Positions 1 to 5,555 of a stretch of 5,555 nt of DNA are shown in pieces. Source of the stretch: Acidobacteriota bacterium (GTDB lineage: Bacteria; Acidobacteriota; Terriglobia; Terriglobales; Acidobacteriaceae); contig JAJZCP010000120.1 in assembly GCA_021846065.1 (NCBI GenBank), forward strand, positions 1 through 5,555, read 5' to 3'. The translations under genes and the position numbers were made by a program. The notes below the pieces were generated by a model, which was not told where the DNA came from, did not search any database, and saw only the letters and a list, made by a program, of their open reading frames with translations. Numbering within the stretch: the stretch's first letter is position 1; every line of letters starts with the position of its first letter.

Positions 1-743
1 TGGCGTATCAGTTTAAGGGACCACAGGATTATCTGACGGCGACCGATGGCGAGGTCGAACGGATGGTGCGGGAGCGCCTACTGGCTGCGTTTCCGACGGA
101 CACGATGCTGGGCGAGGAGGGTGGCGGCGAAGTCTCTGGGCATACGTGGGTGGTGGACCCGATTGATGGGACATCCAACTTCGCACGAGGCATTCCGCAC
201 TTCTGCGTTTCGATTGCGCTGGTCGAGCGAGGAGAGACGGAGCGAGCTGGGACGGAGCAGGCTGAAACAGAGCGGGCAACTGTGGGCGTGATCTATGCGC
301 CGATGGTGGACGAGCTGTATAGCGCGGCTGAGCGTGAAGGCGCGTGGCTCAATGGGGAGCGGATGCGAGTTTCGACGGCGACACGACTGGATCGCTCGCT
401 GGTGGAGTTGGGATGGGCTTCGCGGCAGCCCAAGGCGGAGTATCTGGAGATGCTGCGTCGAGGGATGGAGGCTGGGCTTGGTGTACGTGGTGCAGGATCA
501 GGTTCTCTGGCGGCTGCACAGGTGGCTGCCGGGCGCGTGGATGCCTGCGTGGAGCTGCATATGTATGCCTGGGACTGGCTGGCGGGGATGGTGATGGCGA
601 GAGAAGCAGGCGCGCGTGTGAACCAATTTCTGGGTGGGGATGCGCTACGCAAGGGGAACTTTGTCTTTGCCGCAGCGCCGGGGATTGCCGAGGAACTGGT
701 AGCGGCGCTGGGAGTGGCTGGGCGATTGGAGATGGTGGACTGA
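1..743 (+). CDS. Inositol monophosphatase family protein (5' partial)
   Basis: This is the C-terminal 246 residues of a Mg2+-dependent sugar/inositol phosphatase; the reading frame is open from base 3 to the TGA at 741-743, and the true start lies outside the window. Counting the first complete codon as residue 1, the seen motifs are GEE (E38-E39), DPIDGTSNF (residues 52-60, metal ligands D52 and D55) and WDWLAG (residues 190-195, D191). These are the metal-binding elements of the IMPase fold and all are present, so the enzyme looks intact. About 30 N-terminal residues are probably missing compared with the usual 260-270. Family members hydrolyse inositol-1-phosphate, histidinol phosphate, FBP or related substrates; the substrate cannot be decided here, so no symbol is given. 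Odd feature: a five-residue repeat, present three times (residues 78-92), enlarges a loop between two strands. rbfA follows after 71 bases. Confidence 0.93.
   Translation, partial: AYQFKGPQDYLTATDGEVERMVRERLLAAFPTDTMLGEEGGGEVSGHTWVVDPIDGTSNFARGIPHFCVSIALVERGETERAGTEQAETERATVGVIYAPMVDELYSAAEREGAWLNGERMRVSTATRLDRSLVELGWASRQPKAEYLEMLRRGMEAGLGVRGAGSGSLAAAQVAAGRVDACVELHMYAWDWLAGMVMAREAGARVNQFLGGDALRKGNFVFAAAPGIAEELVAALGVAGRLEMVD
234..278 (+). repeat. Three in-frame 15-bp tandem copies inside the phosphatase gene
   Basis: Three adjacent 15-base units (234-248, 249-263, 264-278) read gagacggagcgagct, gggacggagcaggct and gaaacagagcgggca. They encode ETERA, GTEQA and ETERA. The unit length is a multiple of three, so the frame is kept. 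The copies lie between VSIALVERG and TVGVIYAP, where the family normally has a short turn between two strands, so the repeat most likely forms an exposed charged loop and leaves the active site untouched. It looks like a small minisatellite expansion; whether copy number varies between strains cannot be seen here. Confidence 0.7.
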
Positions 744-814
744 AACCGTCAAGAGCAGGCGAGATCTGTTTTTTTGCTATTCTGAGGAATACGGAAAGCG
801 AGAGGCGGACGAAG

Positions 815-1210
815 ATGGCGGAGCCGAGAACTCGGATATATCATCGAGGCCGCGTGGCCGAGGGCTTGAAGGAAGAGATTGGATCGATGCTGGAGGGTGA
901 GTTGTCGGATCCCCGGATCGGCTTCTGTTATGTGACAGAAGTAGTGATGAATCCGGCGTCGAAGTCGGCGCGTGTGTTTTTGTCCGTGGATGGCGACGAA
1001 GCCGCGGAAGAGCAGACGCTGACGGCACTGCTGGCAGCGAAGGGATTCATCCGTCATGAGCTGAAGGAACGGATGGGATTGCAGCGGGTGCCGGAGTTGA
1101 GTTTTCATGTGGACCGCAAGGAAAAGTTGCAGGGACGGATTGATGAACTGCTGCACCGTGCGGAAAAACGAGCGCGAAAGCAAGCAGAAGGGCAGACGGC
1201 GGCGAGTTAA
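815..1210 (+). CDS. rbfA: 30S ribosome-binding factor RbfA
   Basis: The product is a 131-residue cytoplasmic protein that binds the 30S subunit and helps late 16S rRNA maturation, including processing of the 5' end and cold adaptation in well-studied bacteria. The sequence shows the family pattern throughout: a basic start (RIYHRGRVAEGLKEEI), the GELSDPRIG segment (residues 28-36), a KH-like core with LAAKGFIRHEL (residues 73-83; the AxG element is A75-K76-G77), and VPELSFHVD (92-100). A charged K/R-rich tail follows residue 117. Length is typical. The frame is open far upstream, but homology begins at this ATG and a GAGG (802-805) lies at a suitable distance, which supports this start. nrnA begins 36 bases after the TAA; the two probably share a transcript. 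No sign of damage. Confidence 0.96.
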   Translation: MAEPRTRIYHRGRVAEGLKEEIGSMLEGELSDPRIGFCYVTEVVMNPASKSARVFLSVDGDEAAEEQTLTALLAAKGFIRHELKERMGLQRVPELSFHVDRKEKLQGRIDELLHRAEKRARKQAEGQTAAS

Positions 1211-1246
1211 TCCCGGCAGCGGATTCAACCCGGACAGTAATCAGGA

Positions 1247-2323
1247 ATGGCACTGTTTCAGCCAATTCGCAGGATGAAAGAGCGCGCGGCAGAGTCGGCG
1301 CGGCATGAGACGGCGTCTATTTCTGTGCGCGAACCCGTTCCGATGCTGCTGCCAGCCGAGGCGCGAGCGATTCTGGATTTTGTTCGAGAGAATGAGCGAT
1401 TTGTGGTCTGCTCTCACTCGCGTCCAGACGGGGATGCAGTCGGATCGATGCTGGCGATGGGGATGCTGCTGGAGCAGATGGGCAAGCATGTGGACCTGGT
1501 GACGGCCGATCGCGTGCCGGCGGTGTATCGGGGATTGCCGGGAGCCGAGCGTATCCAGACAATGATTGGTGTGCATGGACTGTACGACGCGACGATTGTG
1601 CTGGAGTGCGACGGGCTGGCGCGCACGCGGCTGATCGGACTGGAGGCGTATCCGCAGATCAATATCGATCACCATGCGAGCGGGCGCGCATATGGAACGC
1701 TGAACTGGATTGATCGGACGGCGTGTTCGGTGGGGGAACTGGTGCATCGGCTGGTGGTGGGCGCGGGCTGCCGTGTGACGCCGGAGATGGCGACGTGTCT
1801 GTATGTGACGCTGCTAACGGATACGGGCGGGTTCTGCTACGGCGGAATCGAGGCTTCGACGTTTGCGCTGGCGGGGGAGTTGGTGGCAGCCGGAGCCGAT
1901 CCTGTGGCCATTGCACGCGATGTTTACTTTGCTGTGCCGCTGGCCAAGATGGAGCTGTTGGGCCGCGCGCTGGCGACGCTGCGCAGCGAAGGCGGATTGG
2001 CGTGGCTAAGCGTTTCCGACGAGGATATGCGGACGACGGGCGCAAGCGAGGAAGATTGCGAGGGCCTCGTAAACTATGCGCTGTCGATTGAAGGCGTGGA
2101 GGCGGCGGTGTTTCTGCGCGAACTGCCGGAAGGCCGCTTCCGGCTGAGCCTGCGCAGCAAGGGACCGAAGGCGCGCGTGAACGTGGCCTCGATTGCCGAA
2201 CGGCTGGGAGGCGGCGGACACGAAAACGCAGCCGGCTGCACGCTGGACGGACCGATGTCTGCGGCGACGGAAGAGATTCTGCGCGCGCTGCGCCGCGCGA
2301 CAGCGGCGGCTGCAGAGAGATAG
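1247..2323 (+). CDS. nrnA: DHH/DHHA1 phosphoesterase, NrnA-like (oligoribonuclease / pAp phosphatase)
   Basis: A 358-residue cytoplasmic phosphoesterase. Known NrnA proteins degrade 2-5-mer RNAs from the 5' end and convert pAp to AMP; related DhhP proteins cleave cyclic di-AMP or pApA, so that alternative stays open. Visible DHH-domain metal motifs, in order: HSRPDGDAVGS (57-67, with H57, D61, D63), LECDG (119-123, D122), DHHASG (141-146) and TDTGG (191-195, D192). The C-terminal DHHA1 domain carries GGGGHENAAG (321-330) for substrate binding. All key residues are present. Before the first motif there are about 30 more residues than in compact family members. A later start at Met33 (1343) is possible but has no Shine-Dalgarno-like sequence. 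The chosen ATG has AGGA directly against it (1243-1246), too close to be a normal ribosome site. Placement after rbfA is a common context. No truB follows; a broken glycosyltransferase begins 16 bases downstream. Confidence 0.9.
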   Translation: MALFQPIRRMKERAAESARHETASISVREPVPMLLPAEARAILDFVRENERFVVCSHSRPDGDAVGSMLAMGMLLEQMGKHVDLVTADRVPAVYRGLPGAERIQTMIGVHGLYDATIVLECDGLARTRLIGLEAYPQINIDHHASGRAYGTLNWIDRTACSVGELVHRLVVGAGCRVTPEMATCLYVTLLTDTGGFCYGGIEASTFALAGELVAAGADPVAIARDVYFAVPLAKMELLGRALATLRSEGGLAWLSVSDEDMRTTGASEEDCEGLVNYALSIEGVEAAVFLRELPEGRFRLSLRSKGPKARVNVASIAERLGGGGHENAAGCTLDGPMSAATEEILRALRRATAAAAER

Positions 2324-2339
2324 TCCCGTTACAGGGCCA

Positions 2340-3601
2340 ATGCGTATTCTGCTCGCCACCATCGGCTCGCTGGGAGACCTGCACCCGATGCTGGCGCTCG
2401 GACAGGAACTCCAGCGACGGGGTCATATCGTCACGATTGCTTCGACGGAGTACTGTCGCGAAAAAGCGGAGATGCTGGGCCTTGGTTTCCGCTCCATGCG
2501 TCCGAACTGGAACCCAACCGACAAGTCCCTCATTGCGCAGTGCGAAGAGCTGAAAACCGGACCTGAAATTCTCTTCCGCAGGCTCATTCTGCCCCACCTG
2601 CGCGAGACCTGCGACGACCTCCTCGCTGCCGCCACGAACGCGGACCTGATGATCGCCGGGGAACTGGTCTACGCCGCGCCGCTTGTGGTCGAAACGCTCC
2701 GCCTTCCGTGAATCTCGGCCATTCTGTCGCCTTGCTCCTTTTTTCCGCTCACGATCCATCGATACTGGTGAACATGCCTGAGCTGATCCATCTGCGCAGG
2801 CTGGACTGGCGCATCTATCGCGCCGGCCTCAATCTGGCACGGCTTGCCACGCGACATTGGTGGCATCCCGTTCGCCAACTCCGCGGCGAGCTTGGATTGC
2901 CCGTTCCATGCGATCCGGTTTTTCGCGATAAATTCTCGCCCGAGCTTGTCCTTGCGCTTTTCTCGCCAGCTTTTTCCATGCGTCAGCCAGACTGGCCACC
3001 GCAGACGGTGCAATCCGGCTTTGTCTTTTTTGATCGCGATTCAAGTCGCACCCACCACAACACCGGACTCAAAGCTTTTCTTGCCGACGGCGATGCGCCT
3101 CTTGTCTTCACCCTGGGATCGACGGCAGTTCACAACCCCGGAAGTTTCTACGCCTCCAGTCTTGCCGCAGCTCAGAGACTTGGACGCAGGGTCGTTCTGC
3201 TTGGCGCCGATCCGAGCCTGTCCTCACAGAGTGCGCTCGCACTGCCCTACGCGCCCTACTCCGAGATCTTTCCTCACGCAGCCGTGATCGTCCATCAGGG
3301 TGGATCCGGAACCACGGCGCAGGCGCTGCTTGCGGGCGTTCCTCAACTCATCGTTCCTTACGGGTGGGACCAGCCGGACAATGCCGCGCGGGTTCAGCGG
3401 CTTGGCGCGGGACTCACGCTCGCCCGCAGCAAATAAGGCGTGGAGTCGGCCACTGCCGCTCTCCGGGATCTGCTGCACAACCTCAGCTTCGCCAGCCATG
3501 CCGCTGAAGTCTCCGCCCGGTTGCAAGCTGAAGATGGCCTGTCCATGGCCTGCGATGAGGTAGAGCGCGTGGCATGGAAATGTTTGAGTGGAGACCACTG
3601 A
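2340..3601 (+). pseudogene. Broken GT1/UGT-like glycosyltransferase with three lesions
   Basis: This is a remnant of a GT-B fold glycosyltransferase related to YjiC/MGT and sterol glucosyltransferases, which move a sugar from a nucleotide donor to a small lipophilic acceptor. The N-terminal part starts at ATG 2340 with MRILLATIGSLGDLHP (GSLGD, D13), and the C-terminal part carries FTLGST (257-262), the donor-site HQGGSGT (319-325) and WDQPDNA (343-349). Three changes break it. TGA at 2709-2711 stands where a Trp is expected after RLP (codon 124). A T run of six at 2739-2744 is one base short: adding a T joins ISAILSPCSFF to SAHDPSILVNMPEL. TAA at 3434-3436 (codon 366) interrupts LARSK before GVESATAALRDLL. 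Repaired, the frame runs 420 codons to TGA 3599-3601, a normal family length. A weak AGGG (2333-2336) precedes the start. Leucine codons differ from those of nrnA. Sequencing error could explain the indel, less easily two nonsense codons. Confidence 0.88.
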
Positions 3602-3886
3602 AAAAATCGCTCCGGAAGATATCGGGAAACTCGTCAGAGGGTCTGGGTTTTCGGCATTGGGAGAGCGTAATCCGGATGTGCCGCCGGTCGAGAGATTGCA
3701 AGAGAGCGCGGAAAATCTGGTAGCCTTATCTACGGGCCGGATTTCCCCGGTTTGGCCGAATGAGTGTGCGTGCGATGCCCAAAGCTGTGCGGGAGTCATC
3801 CCTGATCTTTTTGGCCCGGAACTGCCCCGTCTTCAACTGACTCGACCTGAGCGAACCCACTTGAACGAACTCCGTTGAACGAACCC
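3602..3886 (+). other. Spacer without a convincing gene
   Basis: This 285-base stretch separates the end of the glycosyltransferase remnant from the GT39 gene. One + frame stays open from a GTG at 3588 to 3878 (96 codons), but the translation, with segments such as WPNECACDAQSCAG, matches no family I recognise, lacks a ribosome site and overlaps the pseudogene end. The minus-strand frame crossing it is a shadow of the pseudogene. I see no strong -35/-10 pair and no hairpin followed by a T run. The GGCCGG and CCGG at 3735-3750 could form only a four-base-pair stem. The only clear structure is the 14-base tandem repeat at its right edge. A promoter for the GT39 gene is expected here but cannot be pointed to. 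Confidence 0.6.
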
Positions 3887-3888
3887 AT
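3847..3888 (+). repeat. Three 14-bp tandem copies ending at the GT39 start codon
   Basis: Three consecutive 14-base units read ctgagcgaacccac (3847-3860), ttgaacgaactccg (3861-3874) and ttgaacgaacccat (3875-3888). The core TTGAACGAAC is exact in copies two and three, and CTGAGCGAAC in the first. The last unit ends inside the ATG at 3887-3889, so the repeat occupies the place where a ribosome-binding site should be. Because 14 is not a multiple of three, a change in copy number would alter the leader rather than add residues. It may be plain slippage duplication or a set of direct binding sites; the sequence does not say which. Confidence 0.65.
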
Positions 3889-5555
3889 GACCAACTCGAA
3901 TGCAGGCGGATGGCCGAAGCTGCCGTCGCAGATTCCCTGGCGGGAGATTGCCAGTCTGCTACTGTTCATGGCGTTTTTTACGCTCTATGGGGTGGTGCCG
4001 CTGCTGGGTGGCGCGGGGCTGGGACTGGTGGGCGCTGATGAGCCGCGCTATGCGCAGATTGCGCATGAGATGCTGGCCAAGCTGCTGCACGCGCACTCGC
4101 TGCGCGGGGAGCTGTCGGCGTGCGTGACGCCGTATCTCTATGGGCGTCCTTGGCTGGAAAAGCCAGCGCTCTACTATTGGCGTGCGATGTATGTCTTTCG
4201 GGAGTTTGGGGTTTCGGACTGGGCGGCGCGGCTGCCTTCCGTGAGCTTTGCGCTGTGGCTGGTGGGGCTGACCTATCTGCACATGCGGAGCTTCCGTCGC
4301 GGCGGGCATTTGGACGCGGCGCTGATCACGGCAACATGCGTGGGGATTCTGAGTTTTTCTCGCGGGGCCTCTACGGACATGCAGCTTGCGGCCCCGTTCT
4401 GCATCGGGATGCTGGGCTGGTATGCGTGGTATGAGACACGGTCGAAGTTCTGGCTAGTGGATATTTACTTCTTCACGGCACTGGCAACGCTGGCCAAGGG
4501 GCCGGTGGCGCCGTTTCTGGCGCTGCTAATCATCGGAGCGTTTGCGGCGCTGCGGCGGGAGTGGTGGATTCTGAAGAAGTCGCTGTGGTGGCCCGGGGTA
4601 CTGCTCTACTTTGCGATTGTGCTGCCGTGGTTTGTGGCGGTGCAGCGAGAAAATCCGACGTTTTTTGTGGAGTTTTTCCTGCAACATAATCTGGAACGCT
4701 TTGCCACGAATCGGTATCAGCACGAGCAGCCGTTCTGGTACTACCTGGTGGTAGTGGTGGTTGCGACGATGCCGTGGACGGTGGTGTCGATGCGGGCGCT
4801 GTGGGACGGGATTCTGACTTCGGTGAAGGAGTGGCGACTGCGTCACTCGACGCCGGATCAGGTGGCAAAGAGCCAGCCCGGCGATGCGTTTCCAGAGTAT
4901 CTGGTGTTGTGGGCGCTGATTCCGATTGTGTTTTTTTCGCTGTCGCAGTCGAAGCTGCCGGGCTACATTTTGCCTTCGATTCCGCCGATGATGATCCTGA
5001 CCGGCGATTATCTGTTTCGCTCGCGAGAGCGTGGGCTGGGGCGCGGAGTGCTGGCAGGGCATGCGCTGCTGGTGGGCTTTGCAACGACGGCCGTCCTGCT
5101 GGGACCGTGGTTTGTGGGGCATGGGACACATCAGATTCCTGCGATGGAGACGATGGGCGTAGCGGCGCTGGCGGGGTTGACGGCGGCGGCTCTGCAACTG
5201 GTGGCGGTTGGCCGCTGGGGGTTGAAACGGCTGCGTGTGACGACAAGCCTGGTCATGGTTGGGCTGCTGCTTTTTCTATATGGAGTGGGTCCATTCTTTG
5301 GGTTGCCGGCGCTGGAGGCAAGCAAGGGCACGATCCATCTGCTGGATCGGACGTACTCGGCTCGACCCCTGGCGGAACGACTGGCGAAGATGGTTCCAGC
5401 GGATGAGACGATTGCGGTCTTTCGCGTGCGGCGGGATATGGAGTATGGACTCGCATTTTATCGCAATCATGAAGTGGCCAACTACGACGTGGTGGGGGTT
5501 CCGGCCGGGGAACATGTACTGGTTGTGCGGGTGACGGGCAAGAACGGAGTGGACC
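3887..5555 (+). CDS. GT39-type (ArnT/PMT_2-like) membrane glycosyltransferase (3' partial)
   Basis: This inner-membrane transferase is visible for 556 residues and is still open at the window end. GT39/PMT_2 enzymes use polyprenyl-phosphate sugars and modify lipid A, other envelope glycans or proteins on the outer face of the membrane; the acceptor here is unknown. The first membrane segment is about residues 21-44, followed by the catalytic-loop motif DEPRYAQIAHEML (51-63, acidic pair D51-E52), then GRPWLEKPALYYW (86-98), LAKGPVAPFLAL (202-213), LPWFVAVQRENP (246-257), HNLERFATNRYQHEQPFWYY (267-286) and SQSKLPGYILPS (353-364). Further hydrophobic segments lie at about 385-475, then a soluble tail containing LAFYRNHEV (522-530), as in ArnT-like proteins. 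An extra segment (about 64-79) sits between HEML and VTPYLYG. ATG 3887 leaves a short hydrophilic N-terminus before the first membrane helix; the in-frame TGA at 3848-3850 limits any extension, and TTG 3875 is the only other near start. No Shine-Dalgarno sequence is visible. Confidence 0.92.
   Translation, partial: MTNSNAGGWPKLPSQIPWREIASLLLFMAFFTLYGVVPLLGGAGLGLVGADEPRYAQIAHEMLAKLLHAHSLRGELSACVTPYLYGRPWLEKPALYYWRAMYVFREFGVSDWAARLPSVSFALWLVGLTYLHMRSFRRGGHLDAALITATCVGILSFSRGASTDMQLAAPFCIGMLGWYAWYETRSKFWLVDIYFFTALATLAKGPVAPFLALLIIGAFAALRREWWILKKSLWWPGVLLYFAIVLPWFVAVQRENPTFFVEFFLQHNLERFATNRYQHEQPFWYYLVVVVVATMPWTVVSMRALWDGILTSVKEWRLRHSTPDQVAKSQPGDAFPEYLVLWALIPIVFFSLSQSKLPGYILPSIPPMMILTGDYLFRSRERGLGRGVLAGHALLVGFATTAVLLGPWFVGHGTHQIPAMETMGVAALAGLTAAALQLVAVGRWGLKRLRVTTSLVMVGLLLFLYGVGPFFGLPALEASKGTIHLLDRTYSARPLAERLAKMVPADETIAVFRVRRDMEYGLAFYRNHEVANYDVVGVPAGEHVLVVRVTGKNGVD

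Noticed and set aside
744..780. Run of seven T (769-775) after the phosphatase as a rho-independent terminator
   Set aside because: The bases before it form no stable GC-rich hairpin; only a short AGATCT palindrome is present.
344..814. Long upstream extension of the rbfA frame
   Set aside because: It runs through the phosphatase gene in another frame and has no RbfA homology before the ATG at 815, which has a GAGG at suitable spacing.
2736..2746. Programmed or transcriptional slippage on the T run to restore the glycosyltransferase frame
   Set aside because: Only six T, shorter than typical slippage tracts, and slippage would not bypass the TGA upstream at 2709 or the TAA at 3434.
1659..2759. 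366-codon open frame on the minus strand, antisense to nrnA and the glycosyltransferase
   Set aside because: Translation is rich in R, P and S with no recognisable motif. It lies opposite a strongly supported DHH/DHHA1 gene and is a by-product of its GC-rich third positions.
3224..3799. 191-codon minus-strand frame across the end of the glycosyltransferase remnant and the spacer
   Set aside because: No family resemblance. It covers the HQGGSGT donor-site region in antisense, where the plus-strand coding signal is clear.
3588..3878. Possible 96-residue protein from a GTG in the spacer
   Set aside because: Unrecognised sequence, no ribosome site, and overlap with the end of the glycosyltransferase frame; it could be chance in a 285-base gap.
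4526..5246. Two overlapping long minus-strand frames opposite the GT39 gene
   Set aside because: Low-complexity R/Q/H-rich and S/P-rich translations typical of shadows of a hydrophobic, GC-rich membrane protein gene.

Overview
The window is a GC-rich bacterial stretch with everything on the + strand: a 5'-truncated inositol-monophosphatase-family gene, rbfA, a DHH/DHHA1 phosphoesterase (nrnA-like), a decayed GT1-type glycosyltransferase pseudogene, a 285-base spacer with no convincing gene, and a 3'-truncated GT39-type membrane glycosyltransferase. The style of the housekeeping genes (heavy use of CTG, GTG, GCG and GGG, with the rbfA-nrnA pair) together with the GT39 sequence suggests an Acidobacteriota genome (Terriglobia/Acidobacteriaceae-like). 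That assignment is an impression from protein and codon style, not a demonstrated fact.

Left part (1-2323): a phosphatase with a GEE motif, a DPIDGTSNF motif and a WDWLAG motif; then RbfA, a 30S maturation factor; then a DHH phosphoesterase expected to degrade very short RNAs and/or dephosphorylate pAp. rbfA and nrnA are 36 bases apart and probably co-transcribed. They belong to the widespread infB-rbfA-nrnA-truB neighbourhood of translation and RNA-turnover genes. Here the phosphatase sits directly upstream, and no truB follows.

Middle (2340-3601): what looks like two separate ORFs followed by non-coding DNA is one glycosyltransferase gene of about 420 codons with three independent lesions: a TGA, a one-base loss in a T run, and a TAA. 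With these repaired, the translation is continuous from the GSLGDLHP nucleotide-sugar transferase start to the HQGGSGT and DQPDNA donor-site motifs and on to a natural stop at 3599-3601. Its leucine codon use differs sharply from that of the gene before it, so it may have been acquired and then lost.

Right part (3602-5555): a spacer ending in three 14-base tandem copies that run into the start codon of a polytopic GT39/ArnT-like transferase. This enzyme probably moves a sugar from a polyprenyl-phosphate carrier to an envelope substrate. 556 residues are visible before the window ends.

I found no CRISPR array, RNA gene, insertion sequence or evident new multi-gene system. The points worth a second look are the triply broken glycosyltransferase, two short tandem repeats (one in frame inside the phosphatase, one at the GT39 start), and an extra segment in the first catalytic loop of the GT39 enzyme.
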